Assembly: GCF_900087055.1 (NCBI RefSeq)
Contig: NZ_LT575468.1
Coordinates: 1,550,001-1,614,000 of the forward strand
Direction of reading: 5' to 3'
Source: Plesiomonas shigelloides
Lineage (GTDB): Bacteria; Pseudomonadota; Gammaproteobacteria; Enterobacterales; CAMTGL01
DNA length: 64,000 nucleotides
In this document: piece by piece, positions 25,713-33,710 of the stretch
Layout of the letters: the number at the start of each line of letters is the position of its first letter
Position numbering within the stretch: position 1 is the stretch's first letter
The notes under the pieces: model-generated
Seen by the model: the letters and a program-made list of their open reading frames with translations, nothing else
The model's database searches: none
Told to the model about the DNA's origin: nothing
Translations under genes and position numbers: made by a program

Positions 25713-26270
25713 ATGATGAGGGCTTTTTTTCTTGGTGCTTTACTGGTTCTTCAACCGACAGTCTCAATGAGTACTGAAAATACTCAAATCTCATCAGAGG
25801 TTACGAGGTCTTCTGCTATTCCTGAGTTCAAAGATTATCCTTCTTCTGCACCTTATATTGGCCCAGCAGGGAAGTTAATAAAAAACTCAGAACTATCTAA
25901 AACATTTCCAACTCGACTAAGCAAAGCAATGGCTGAACCACCAGTAATTGCAGGTGAGTATGTTATTACTGGTTGGGGGTGTGGTGGAGCTGGTTGCTAC
26001 GTTGAAGCATTAGTGAATAGGAAAACCGGGCAAGCGGTTGAGACCACGTTTAATGCATATAATTTGTGGCAAGAGAACGAGAATGGAGAAGGTGAGGATT
26101 TACGAGTTGGTGAGTGGATTGACTCGTACAATCTTAATAGCCGATTAGTTGTTACATCGAAAGTTGCTGAGGGCATTGATGATGGCAACTCACGAGAATA
26201 TCTAAAAAACTATTATGTCATAAATGGTAATGTTCTAGAGCTAATCAAAACTGTCAAAGAGAGCAAATAA
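25713..26270 (+). CDS. exported protein of unknown function
   Basis: 185 residues starting at the ATG-ATG pair 25713/25716, chosen for GGAG just upstream and for the signal peptide it gives (MRAFFLGALLVLQPTVSMS). The mature part has FKDYPSSAPYIGPAGKLIKN, an EYVITGWGCGGAGCYVEALVNRKTG strand region with two cysteines, and ends with NYYVINGNVLELIKTVKE. It resembles small periplasmic proteins of unknown function. A longer frame reaching back into the attC is an artefact. It is a canonical sense cassette. Confidence 0.7.
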   Translation: MMRAFFLGALLVLQPTVSMSTENTQISSEVTRSSAIPEFKDYPSSAPYIGPAGKLIKNSELSKTFPTRLSKAMAEPPVIAGEYVITGWGCGGAGCYVEALVNRKTGQAVETTFNAYNLWQENENGEGEDLRVGEWIDSYNLNSRLVVTSKVAEGIDDGNSREYLKNYYVINGNVLELIKTVKESK

Positions 26271-26301
26271 CTTATTTTTTAGGAATGTCAGTGCCCTAAA
26301 A

Positions 26302-26424
26302 TCATAACAAAAAGCTCAAGCAGGGACATTTTGAAATGGGCATTCACTACGTGAATTTTGTGCCCATTTCAAACCGCTGCGCACGCGAGCGTGCTACGCT
26401 ATGCCCCTTAGCTAAATGTTATCA
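26302..26424 (+). repeat. attC-A site 24
   Basis: R'' TCATAAC, R' GTTATCA; L'' AGCTCAAG against L' CTTAGCT; inner arm GCACGC-GA-GCGTGC. Confidence 0.93.
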
Positions 26425-26731
26425 GGAAGGGCATTTAGTTAATATTTTCTGAGAATGTGAATATTATTAACTTGCCGTAGTAGTTTTCTTTTTGAGTAAT
26501 CTGATAGTGAATTTATGCCATTCATGTTTATGCTAGGTGCTTTCTAGCCAGTGCCCACTGCTACTACACGCACAAGGCAAGATAATGATGCGCATTATCA
26601 ATGTCGGTGGTTCAAAACGCGAATCTGCTGTGTAACAGATGACTATTTTAACGCAGAAGTGAACAATAGCTTTGCCATGCACTCCTTTGCTGAGACAATC
26701 ATACCTGTGATCCCAAAGCCAATGGACAGTT
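26425..26731 (+). promoter_or_regulatory. conserved leader of RRM gene, copy 1
   Basis: 307 bp with no gene. It starts with the scaffold left block, in which the hairpin is cut to its first half (TTGCCGTAGTAG). It then carries a leader nearly identical to that at 50646-50952, including the inverted repeat GATAATG...CATTATC (26581-26599). The leader probably holds the promoter and a structured 5' UTR. Conservation in both copies suggests it moves with the gene. Confidence 0.5.
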
Positions 26732-26968
26732 ATGAAACTCTTAGTTCGCAATCTTGCTCGTTCAACAACTGAGCAATACATCCACAAGTTGTTCTCTGCA
26801 CACGGTACAGTTACTGAATGTACTCTGGTCTTAGACCAAGAAACTGGCTTGTCTAAAGGTTTTGCATTTGTTGAAATGCCAGACGAAAAAGAAGCGGCAA
26901 ACGCAATTACTGCACTTAATCAATCTACTATTGATAGCAGTAAAATCCGAGTTAAAGTAGCAGAGTAA
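26732..26968 (+). CDS. RRM RNA-binding protein, copy 1
   Basis: A 78-residue single RNA recognition motif. RNP2 is LLVRNL (residues 3-8), RNP1 is KGFAFVEM (about 42-49), and beta-alpha packing is complete to KIRVKVAE. Short bacterial RRM proteins of this type bind single-stranded RNA, and several are cold-induced; target unknown. It differs from the copy at 50953 by two residues (T13/S, I67/V). The ATG is preceded by GGACAGTT. It has its own terminator, which is unusual for a cassette gene and implies independent expression. Confidence 0.92.
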   Translation: MKLLVRNLARSTTEQYIHKLFSAHGTVTECTLVLDQETGLSKGFAFVEMPDEKEAANAITALNQSTIDSSKIRVKVAE

Positions 26969-26991
26969 AATTAAGCAAATTACCATATTAA

Positions 26992-27018
26992 AGCCGACTG
27001 TTAATGTCGGTTTTTCTT
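26992..27018 (+). terminator. intrinsic terminator of RRM gene, copy 1
   Basis: Stem GCCGAC/GTCGGT with a 7-nt loop, followed by TTTTTC. Confidence 0.8.
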
Positions 27019-27111
27019 TGTCTGACATTTAGTATTATGCGCCATATAAATAACAGTTAGGGATATTTTCCTCAGCACTAATCAACTATTGTCTATCTTG
27101 CATCGGTTCCG

Positions 27112-27234
27112 TGATAACAAAAAGTTCAAGCAGGGACATTTTGAAATGGGCATTCGCCATGCGAATTTTATGCCCATTTCAAACCGCTTCGCACGCAAGC
27201 GTGCTACGCTATGCCCCTTAACTAAATGTTATCA
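27112..27234 (+). repeat. attC-A site 25
   Basis: R'' TGATAAC, R' GTTATCA; L'' AGTTCAAG against L' CTTAACT; arm ATTCGC-CAT-GCGAAT. Confidence 0.93.
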
Positions 27235-27397
27235 GGAAAGCATTTAATCAAAATTCAGGCGAATGTAAGAATCATAATCTTGCAGTGGCAGTGTACTTCG
27301 GCGAATGGTAAATACTATATTTTTAACGTTCTGTTGAATGCTATTTAATATTCCTCTTAGGGAGTAAAATAAGCGACATATACAAGACGCTAGAGTG

Positions 27398-27976
27398 TTA
27401 CATCCCCAGTCTTATAAACTCATCAAGCTCTGCTTGTAGTCGAGCTGTTCTTTCATTAGTTAATGATTCTAGCTCTGAGAAATAGATTAAAGGATAAATG
27501 CTACCACCTTGGTAGGTTGCCGCTGCTGCTTCCGCTTGGCTTACGCTGTAGTTATTCCATTCAGTTTGACTATTCATCAATGATTGACTTTTCACGCTAT
27601 CTACCTTTCTCTCCAGCTGAGAGAATACTTCATGCATTCTAACTTTCGCGCTTTCGAAGCTTAGTGCTGCACGTGAGTTCAATTCCGATTGGGTTATTTC
27701 TTCCGCTTGGTTTTCGCCTATAAGAGGCACCGATGTCGATTGCAGGGCGATAGCATTCCTCTGAATTGCTGCGGCTTTTCCAGTCAGCTTGGCTTCTAAT
27801 TCTTTGAGTCCTTCTATATCTATGCCTTGTTCATTCATCTGTTTATGTATGTCAAGTAGTTTCTTATGCTTATCAAGAGATTCTATTTGAGGTCTATTTT
27901 CAATTTTTCGCTTTATCAGATAGCCAATAGCGCTCAGCAATATCCCAAGTAGCACTAATAAAATTTTTTCGAACAT
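27398..27976 (-). CDS. membrane-anchored LprI-like protein
   Basis: 192 residues. One N-terminal membrane helix (ILLVLLGILLSAIGYLI) is followed by a helical linker (KHKKLLDIHKQMNEQGIDIEGLKELEAKL) and a C-terminal domain. In that domain, EWNNYSVSQAEAAAATYQGGSIYPLIYFSELESLTNERTARLQAEL follows the pattern of LprI/DUF1311 proteins (lysozyme-inhibitor-like), though the usual cysteines are missing. Function is inferred only loosely. The degenerate box GTGTTACATC at its 3' end and the scaffold right block upstream place it among the inverted inserts. Confidence 0.65.
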   Translation of the reverse strand: MFEKILLVLLGILLSAIGYLIKRKIENRPQIESLDKHKKLLDIHKQMNEQGIDIEGLKELEAKLTGKAAAIQRNAIALQSTSVPLIGENQAEEITQSELNSRAALSFESAKVRMHEVFSQLERKVDSVKSQSLMNSQTEWNNYSVSQAEAAAATYQGGSIYPLIYFSELESLTNERTARLQAELDEFIRLGM

Positions 27977-28034
27977 ATGTATGACTTCGATTTGGGCTGT
28001 GCTCTAACAGCGTGAGTAAGCAGAAAGTTGTTAT

Positions 28035-28063
28035 ATAATAACGCCATATTGACTCATCGTCAT
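28035..28063 (-). promoter_or_regulatory. scaffold promoter for LprI-like gene
   Basis: -35 ATGACG (28058-28063), 17 bp, -10 TATTAT (28035-28040). Confidence 0.55.
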
Positions 28064-28174
28064 CTAATGTAATGTTTTGTGCGTGGTGTTGCGTATTGAA
28101 GTTTGCATTAAGCGTAGAGTTAGCTTGCTTGTTGGATGCATCAGCAGTCATTGCTGTGCAAGCATCGGGTTCCG

Positions 28175-28297
28175 TGATAACAAGAAGCTCAAGCAGGGAC
28201 ATTTTGAAATGGGCATTCACTACGTGAATTTTACGCCCATTTCAAACCGCTGCGCACGCGAGCGTGCTACGCTATGCCCCTTAGCTAAATGTTATCA
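28175..28297 (+). repeat. attC-A site 26
   Basis: R'' TGATAAC, R' GTTATCA; L'' AGCTCAAG against L' CTTAGCT; arm ATTCAC-TAC-GTGAAT. Confidence 0.93.
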
Positions 28298-28386
28298 GGA
28301 AAGATATTAATTAATATTTTCGGCGCATGAGAGAATCGTAATATTGCCGTAGTAGGGTGCTACAGAGAATGAAAAATATATTTTTG

Positions 28387-29103
28387 GGGGCTGTCCTAGA
28401 TAAGGTTTAAATTTTACCTTTAACTATATGTTTTAGCATAGTTAATTGCTGTTTGGCGCTTGGTGTGTTAAATCGCCACTCACACTCCTTCAGGTACAGT
28501 TCAAAATGAGCCTTAGGAATGCCGTTAAACTTACGCATATGACGTTTCGCTTGGTTCCAAAAATTCTCAATGCCATTGATGTGATTTTGCCGCTCTTTGT
28601 TGTCGACAAACTGAGTGCTGTGATTAATCCTGTAATGCTTAAAATTGCTCACATCCAGTACATCGTAACTTGCAAAGTTATCGGTATAGACGATGCTATC
28701 TGGGTAAATTTTTGACTCAATTATTGGCAGTAATGTCCGCGATTTAGCGTCAGGTATGACCTTGGTATAAACCTTTCCACCACGTTTGAGAAGCCCGAAA
28801 ACAGGCACTTTTCCAGCTGCACCTCTGCCACGCTGGCCTTTACGATGACCACCGAAATAACTTTCGTCCAATTCAATCTCGCCATCAAACCGAGAGTTAT
28901 TATCAACGTGCTCGGCTATCAGGACTCTGAGCCGGTGAAAATAGTAAGCGGCAGTGTTCCTATGGACTCCAACCAGCTCTGCGGCAATACGAGCAGTGGA
29001 GCCTGCAATAAATAGCTCAAATAACCGTTCCTGTTTGTACTGGCTGAGCCTACTTTTCCTCATGGAACAATCCTAGATCATCTTAGTTATCTAGGACAGC
29101 CCC
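28387..29103 (-). mobile_element. IS1595-family insertion sequence, complete
   Basis: A 717-bp element with perfect 17-bp terminal inverted repeats beginning GGGGCTGTCCTAGATAA (28387-28403 and 29087-29103). The 8-bp direct repeat TATTTTTG flanks it (28379-28386 and 29104-29111), as expected for this family. It contains a single transposase gene with no passenger. It interrupts the left block and attC-B of a scaffold cassette. Confidence 0.93.
28407..29063 (-). CDS. IS1595-family transposase (ISXO2-like DDE)
   Basis: 218 residues. An N-terminal helix-turn-helix (LFELFIAGSTARIAAELVGVHRNTAAYYFHRLR) is followed by an ISXO2-like catalytic domain. Acidic motifs are EIELDESYFGG (first D), SIVYTDNFASYD (second D), and NHINGIENFWNQAKRHMRKFNG with N and E near the third catalytic position. 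The length suits the small IS1016-like group, which lacks the N-terminal zinc ribbon. Intact and probably functional. Confidence 0.92.
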   Translation of the reverse strand: MRKSRLSQYKQERLFELFIAGSTARIAAELVGVHRNTAAYYFHRLRVLIAEHVDNNSRFDGEIELDESYFGGHRKGQRGRGAAGKVPVFGLLKRGGKVYTKVIPDAKSRTLLPIIESKIYPDSIVYTDNFASYDVLDVSNFKHYRINHSTQFVDNKERQNHINGIENFWNQAKRHMRKFNGIPKAHFELYLKECEWRFNTPSAKQQLTMLKHIVKGKI

Positions 29104-29108
29104 TATTT

Positions 29109-29231
29109 TTGACATCCCCTAAGGGCCTGCAACGTACTACCAATACGCTCAAACACTACAACCGAAACCATCACGCTCAACGGACTAGAGACGCCACGCG
29201 CTGACAGATCCTCTTGATGTGTTTGTCAAAT
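29109..29231 (-). repeat. attC-B, VCR-like, degenerate outer boxes
   Basis: CCCTAAGGGCCTGCAACG and CGCGCTGACAG arms match the V. cholerae-type site at 59277. The outer boxes have drifted (TTGACAT and GTCAAAT), and its left edge abuts the insertion sequence's target duplication. Confidence 0.6.
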
Positions 29232-29234
29232 AAA

Positions 29235-29663
29235 TTATTCTTTTGGTAAGTCAATATCAATCAACATCTCATACAATGAGTCATTGTTGCAGTATATTTT
29301 AGCAATTAACTTATCTTTTGACCAAACACTAATACCTGCTTCTGACTTACCTTCAGGCCTTCTTTCTTGTGACGTAAACACCTTATAAAAAACGTCTCCG
29401 CTTGGAATTGTTACATCATAATACTCATTCATACCAATACCCAACCACTGAAATGTTGAAGCGTTTTTTCTTGCAACAAGCAATTCAATCTCCGGTTTAT
29501 ATAGTTTTGTACCAAAACGGTATTGCACTAAATCACCAACTATCTGTACTTCAACTTTTTTATTGTTCTGTGTTTCGCAATAAAAAATGGTCTGAGCATT
29601 TATATGAAATGACATGAAAATCATCGATGAAAGAAGTGCAAATACTGACGTCGTATATTTCAT
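29235..29663 (-). CDS. exported protein of unknown function
   Basis: 142 residues with a clear signal peptide (MKYTTSVFALLSSMIFMSFHINA, cleavage expected after INA). The mature part has two cysteines (IFYCETQ and KIYCNND) likely forming a disulphide. It is beta-rich (VEVQIVGDLVQYRFG, FQWLGIGMNEYYDVTIPSGDVFYKVF). I do not recognise a named family. It is an inverted insert behind the scaffold promoter at 29711. The neighbouring insertion sequence lies downstream and does not disrupt it. Confidence 0.7.
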   Translation of the reverse strand: MKYTTSVFALLSSMIFMSFHINAQTIFYCETQNNKKVEVQIVGDLVQYRFGTKLYKPEIELLVARKNASTFQWLGIGMNEYYDVTIPSGDVFYKVFTSQERRPEGKSEAGISVWSKDKLIAKIYCNNDSLYEMLIDIDLPKE

Positions 29664-29710
29664 TACAAACTCACTCGTTTAACAGCGTTATTTTGCAAAA
29701 TACTTTCCGT

Positions 29711-29739
29711 ATAGTAACGTCGTATGCACGCAGTGTCAT
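29711..29739 (-). promoter_or_regulatory. scaffold promoter for exported protein gene
   Basis: -35 ATGACA (29734-29739), 17 bp, -10 TACTAT (29711-29716). Confidence 0.55.
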
Positions 29740-29848
29740 CTAGTGTAATGAGTTCTACTGTACAGCGTAGAGGCTCTAACTGCTGAAACCGAGTTAGCTC
29801 ATGTGTTGTGTGTATCAACTCTGATTGTTTTGCAGGCATGGGGTTCCA

Positions 29849-29971
29849 TGATAACAAACAGCTCAAGCAGGGACATTTTGAAATGGGCATTCACTACGTG
29901 AATTTTATGCCCATTTCAAACCGCTGCGCACGCAGGCGTGCTGCGCTATGCCCCTTAGCTAAATGTTAGCC
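29849..29971 (+). repeat. attC-A site 27
   Basis: R'' TGATAAC, R' GTTAGCC; L'' AGCTCAAG against L' CTTAGCT. Confidence 0.93.
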
Positions 29972-30018
29972 GGAATAGGTATTAACAAGCATCACAGGCG
30001 AATGTAATTATGCAATAA

Positions 30019-30040
30019 GCCGTAGGGAGCTCACTACGGC
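30019..30040. other. left-block hairpin variant
   Basis: GCCGTAG and CTACGGC with the self-complementary GAGCTC in the loop. Confidence 0.6.
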
Positions 30041-30079
30041 ATGCTTGATACTGTAAGAGATGAGTTGAATTACATGAGA

Positions 30080-30589
30080 TTAGATGTGGCGCATCATGAT
30101 GACATCTCGTTGTGCATCAGCACCTAGTTGAAATATATGTTCTCCGACTTCAACAAAATCGAATTTCTTATAGAAGGCAATTGCTCGTGGATTGTGCTCC
30201 CATACACCAAGCCATACCACATCGGTATTGCATTTTTTTAGTTCAGCTAGGCAAGCCTTCATCATTTCTTGAGCAATACCATGACCATGCCAAGGCTTAT
30301 CAACATAAAAACATAGAATTTCACGTGGAGTTTTAGCTTCTACACATGAAGGAAACTCCTCCCAACGCATTTGAGCATATCCAGCAAGCATGTTTTCACA
30401 TTCGCAAACTAGCGTGATCCAATTTGGATTTTGAATTTCTTTTAGCTGATGCTCTTTGCTGTAGCTGGATTGGCAGTGAAGCTCCATATCTTCTGGGGTA
30501 TTGCTGCTAGCAAAGGTATCTCGGAAGGTGCGTTCTGCGAGAATGGCAAGTTGTTCGGCATCTGAGGGCTGCGCAATGCGGATTAACAT
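30080..30589 (-). CDS. GNAT acetyltransferase
   Basis: 169 residues from ATG 30589, chosen because AAGGA lies 7 nt upstream; a further upstream start would add nine residues without a binding site. It is GNAT-like throughout: MLIRIAQPSDAEQLAILAERTF, AGYAQMRWEE, EILCFYVDKPWHGHGIAQEMMKACLAELKK (acetyl-CoA loop around GHGIA), VVWLGVWEHNPRAIAFYKKFDFVEVGEHIF. It transfers acetyl from acetyl-CoA to an amine on an unknown substrate. It is a single antisense cassette gene. Confidence 0.9.
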   Translation of the reverse strand: MLIRIAQPSDAEQLAILAERTFRDTFASSNTPEDMELHCQSSYSKEHQLKEIQNPNWITLVCECENMLAGYAQMRWEEFPSCVEAKTPREILCFYVDKPWHGHGIAQEMMKACLAELKKCNTDVVWLGVWEHNPRAIAFYKKFDFVEVGEHIFQLGADAQRDVIMMRHI

Positions 30590-30834
30590 AAATGAATCCT
30601 TAGGCTGGAAATACAAGTTATTTGCGATAATAGCGCAGTGTAAACCTCCGTTTTGATGTGAGTTTGCAACTGATTGTAAGAAATTGGCACGGAAGCATGA
30701 ACCGAAGCGTAATGGTTATCATAACGTTATTGGCATTTTAATTTCTTATGCCTACTAGCATGGGTATTGCAAAATGTTAAGTTAGGTCGTAAATGGAACG
30801 AACAATACACTTGTTTTAATGGGCATGGGGTTCC

Positions 30835-30956
30835 GGCTAACAAAAAACTCAACAGGGACATTTTGAAATGGGCATTTGCTGCGCAAATTTTACGCCCATG
30901 TCAAACCACTTCGCATGCAAGCATGCTCCGTTATGCCCCTTAGTTAGAAGTTAACT
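30835..30956 (+). repeat. attC-A site 28
   Basis: R'' GGCTAAC, R' GTTAACT; L'' AACTCAAC against L' GTTAG; arm ATTTGC-TGC-GCAAAT, a covarying variant; inner arm GCATGC-AA-GCATGC. Confidence 0.92.
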
Positions 30957-30973
30957 CGTATGGTCGCACTAAA

Positions 30974-31420
30974 TTACTTCTGTGAGGGCAGAGTGCTTAC
31001 ATCCAACTTGAATGCTCGTCCCATTGCCTTCATTGCAGCTGCAAGGGTGTCTATTTTTGTTGCATGTTTTAGATTAATAATGCGCTGCATTTCCTGCTTA
31101 CGAATTCCCATCATATTAGCAAGTTCAGTTTGAGATAATTCATTCTCAATCATAGCATTCAATACAAGTATCTTTGCCCAAATACTAATAGGAACTTCAA
31201 CAAAGTCACAACCTTCAACTGTAGAAGGCATTGGAACTATACGTTCATCTTCAAAGTAAAATTCGAATGCGGTAAGTAAAGCATCAAGAGCCATTTCTAA
31301 TGTTGATTTATGGTCGTCGTGACCAGTTATTGCTTCAGGAATATCAGGAAAAGTTGCTAAGAACCCGTCTTCTTCTTTTGTTATTACAACTGGATACCTC
31401 AAGAGTTGCTCCAGATACAT
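30974..31420 (-). CDS. hicB: HicB-type antitoxin without a HicA partner
   Basis: 148 residues from ATG 31420. The HicB partial RNase H-like fold is clear: LRYPVVITKEEDGFLATFPDIPEAITGHDDHKSTLEMALDALLTAFEFYFEDERIVPMPS. It is followed by a helix-turn-helix domain (ENELSQTELANMMGIRKQEMQRIINLKHATKIDTLAAAMKAMG). HicB normally neutralises the mRNA interferase HicA and represses the operon. Only about 190 bp lie upstream before the attC and they hold no HicA-sized frame, so this is an orphan antitoxin. A perfect palindrome just upstream is the likely operator. Confidence 0.88.
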   Translation of the reverse strand: MYLEQLLRYPVVITKEEDGFLATFPDIPEAITGHDDHKSTLEMALDALLTAFEFYFEDERIVPMPSTVEGCDFVEVPISIWAKILVLNAMIENELSQTELANMMGIRKQEMQRIINLKHATKIDTLAAAMKAMGRAFKLDVSTLPSQK

Positions 31421-31430
31421 TTGATTGTTG

Positions 31431-31448
31431 GTAATCAATATTGATTAC
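31431..31448. promoter_or_regulatory. palindromic operator of hicB
   Basis: A perfect 18-bp palindrome GTAATCAATATTGATTAC, 10 bp before the hicB ATG. This is the expected target of the HicB HTH domain (inference). Confidence 0.7.
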
Positions 31449-31613
31449 TTTTTTCCGTGTGTGCAATGTTGAAATATAAAAGTGTGAAATTGGTACAACA
31501 ATTGTGGAAGTTATCATATTTACTTGCAGAATATTGAACTGTGAGTCGTCACAAATTGGTTAGTACTACTGTGGTAACTGTTAGTCTGCATGCTTATCCA
31601 GCTTGTGGCATAC

Positions 31614-31736
31614 GGTTAACAAAAAGTTGAACAGGGACATTTTGAAATGGGCATTCGCTGCGCGAATTTTATGCCCATTTCAAACCGCTGCGCATGCAAG
31701 CATGCTACGCTATGCCCCGGTAACTAAATGTTATGC
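31614..31736 (+). repeat. attC-A site 29
   Basis: R'' GGTTAAC, R' GTTATGC; L'' AGTTGAAC against L' GGTAACT; inner arm GCATGC-AA-GCATGC. Confidence 0.93.
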
Positions 31737-31749
31737 TTATGGAGGAGTT

Positions 31750-32592
31750 ATGGCTGTTACATTAATCCCATTTGGTATTGATCGAAAAACTGGAATGTTT
31801 GTCGATGTTGCTAATGTACCTAATGGCCGTAAGTGTAATTGCATATGCCCGCTGTGTAATTTGTCATTAGTTGCGAGGCAAGGCGATAAAAATCGATGGC
31901 ACTTTGCGCATGACCCAACAGGTCCTATGAGTGAAAATGTAATTTCGTTATGCAAATACTCATTTTTCACTTCTATCAGAATGATGGCTCAGCAACTGGC
32001 CGATTCTTTTAAAACATTGAATGTGCCGAGATTAGAATTCCACGGTTCACATGACGATGCTATAGAGGTTAGTGTTGATAGTGTTGATAGTGTTGAGATT
32101 AATGCGATTTTTTGCGGTACTACATTTGATGTGTTAATTCATAGTGGATGCTATCAGTTATATGTTTTCTTTAGCCATGATGGAAGAGGTTTCCCGTCAG
32201 GAGTGTCTGTTGATAATGGTGAGAAAGTAGGGGTGCTAGAGATAAATATTGGTAAAATTAAGTATATACTTGAAAATGATAAATTTGGTGTGGCAACTGA
32301 CATTCTATTCGACTTAGTCGTAAATGAAATATTTAATAAACGTTGGCGTTTCCATCCTAGAAAAACAACGCAAAAAAATCATAATGCAACACACTTGAGT
32401 ACGAGAAAGCGGCCTGATGATACATTTGGTGGTGGTTTTCATTCTATCCCGCAACCTAAAAATAAAACATTTGAATGTAGGGCCTGCAATGCGATGTGGT
32501 CTGGAACTTCTCCTGCGGATCGTCACTGCAAAAAATGTAATACTCATGTATACATCGTTGAACATGAAAGTAATAGCATAACAAAAAGTTGA
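31750..32592 (+). CDS. CoiA-like zinc protein with C-terminal zinc ribbon
   Basis: 280 residues from ATG 31750 (GGAGGAG just upstream). The N terminus CNCICPLCNLSLVARQGDKNRWHFAHDP (about residues 24-51) is the CoiA-type zinc-binding segment with the conserved HFAH. The middle may hold a divergent nuclease-like domain (INAIFCGTTFDVLIHSGCYQLYVFF). The C terminus ends in a four-cysteine ribbon, CRACNAMWSGTSPADRHCKKCN. The reading frame passes the usual stop position and ends at a TGA inside the attC, adding Ile-Thr-Lys-Ser. A 9-bp repeat (GTTGATAGT) lies at about 32072-32098. Confidence 0.75.
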   Translation: MAVTLIPFGIDRKTGMFVDVANVPNGRKCNCICPLCNLSLVARQGDKNRWHFAHDPTGPMSENVISLCKYSFFTSIRMMAQQLADSFKTLNVPRLEFHGSHDDAIEVSVDSVDSVEINAIFCGTTFDVLIHSGCYQLYVFFSHDGRGFPSGVSVDNGEKVGVLEINIGKIKYILENDKFGVATDILFDLVVNEIFNKRWRFHPRKTTQKNHNATHLSTRKRPDDTFGGGFHSIPQPKNKTFECRACNAMWSGTSPADRHCKKCNTHVYIVEHESNSITKS

Positions 32593-32697
32593 ACAGGGAC
32601 ATTTTGAAATAGGCATTCGCTACGCGAATCTTATGCCTATTTCAAACCGCTGCGCACGCAAGCGCGCTACGCTATGCCCCTTAACTAAATGTTATCA
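32576..32697 (+). repeat. attC-A site 30
   Basis: R'' GCATAAC, R' GTTATCA; L'' AGTTGAAC against L' CTTAACT; outer arm AGGC/GCCT, a third compensatory form. The upstream ORF's stop codon is within L''. Confidence 0.92.
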
Positions 32698-32742
32698 GGA
32701 GTCGCGCTGAATTTAGAACTGTGGCGCATGAAATAATCGTAG

Positions 32743-33402
32743 TTAATTGTCTTGGCTACAATTTCTCATTTTGCCAGAAAGCAGTATTCTCATGCCAACT
32801 GTATCTGGGGTTGCATTCACTAACGATTTTGCTACAGAAATGGCGGTAATGGGTTTGTAGTTTTTAGGAATAAAGCTCATCAATGCATTAGCGAATAGCT
32901 GACTGTAATGCTCATTACTTCTTTTCGGTTGGCCCAATGCATCACGATCACCTAATAGCATAGAGGGGCGAGCAATGGTCACACCTTTAAAGCCTAAATT
33001 TTCAACTGCCATCTCTAATTCGCCTTTGACTCTGCTATAAAACACTGCAGAGTTTGGGTTAGCGCCCATTGCACTAACAATTCCTATGCGGTCTACGCCA
33101 ACTTTTCGGGCCGCTATTGCTACGGCGAGGTTTGCATCAAAATCCACTGCACGAAATGCATCTTTGCTACCTGCATCTTTGATAGTTGTTCCAAGTGCGA
33201 GATACACTTCGTTTGCGCTAGGTAATGCGGGTAAGTCCTTAAAATTCACAACCAGCTGAACAAGCTTCGGATGATCCAGTTTCAGCTTGCGTCTCGTTAA
33301 ACTGTATACTGTACGAACAGTGTCGTCGTTCAAAAGCTGTTTGAGGATCTCGCTGCCAACCAGTCCGGTACTTCCTGTAGTAATCACATCGCGATTTGGT
33401 AG
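32743..33402 (-). CDS. NAD(P)-binding SDR-like oxidoreductase, copy 1
   Basis: 219 residues from ATG 33402 with AAGGAA 7 nt upstream. It is an atypical SDR: ITTGSTGLVGSEILKQLL (cofactor loop TGxxGxVG, residues 8-25), VYSLTRRKL, EVYLALGTTIKDAGSKDAFRAVDFD, IGIVSAMGANPNS and FYSRVKGELE (YxxxK). It resembles the HTATIP2/TIP30-like NAD(P)H-binding family; substrate unknown. Almost the same cassette recurs at 56036-56842. The C terminus differs because one copy reads GCCAAGACAATTAA where the other stops sooner. Confidence 0.88.
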   Translation of the reverse strand, partial: LPNRDVITTGSTGLVGSEILKQLLNDDTVRTVYSLTRRKLKLDHPKLVQLVVNFKDLPALPSANEVYLALGTTIKDAGSKDAFRAVDFDANLAVAIAARKVGVDRIGIVSAMGANPNSAVFYSRVKGELEMAVENLGFKGVTIARPSMLLGDRDALGQPKRSNEHYSQLFANALMSFIPKNYKPITAISVAKSLVNATPDTVGMRILLSGKMRNCSQDN

Positions 33403-33504
33403 CATCTGAGTGTTCCTTGATATTCTGTATGTTCTGGTTGTAACCAAGGTTAGCGCAGTCTAAGTGTTTTGGTAATCCATTTTGTTTGGTCTACATTGGC
33501 TCCG

Positions 33505-33627
33505 TGATAACAAAAAATTCAAGCAGGGACATTTTGAAATGAGCATTCGCTACGCGAATTTTATGCTCATTTCAAACCACTGCGCACGCAAGCGTGCTCC
33601 GTTATGCCCCTTAATTAAATGTTATCA
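33505..33627 (+). repeat. attC-A site 31
   Basis: R'' TGATAAC, R' GTTATCA; L'' AATTCAAG against L' CTTAATT; outer arm GAGC/GCTC. Confidence 0.93.
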
Positions 33628-33677
33628 GGAAGTGCATTTAACTACACATCGCAGGCGAATGATAAAATCGTAATATT

Positions 33678-33698
33678 GCCGTAATAGGGCACTACGGC
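33678..33698. other. left-block hairpin variant
   Basis: GCCGTAAT paired with ACTACGGC with one mismatch. Confidence 0.55.
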
Positions 33699-33710
33699 AA
33701 ATGAAAAATA

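Noticed and set aside
26533-26787. Minus-strand 84-codon frame over the RRM leader (also 50754)
   Set aside because: It overlaps the RRM start and leader on the opposite strand, has no binding site, and its apparent conservation follows from the duplicated leader.
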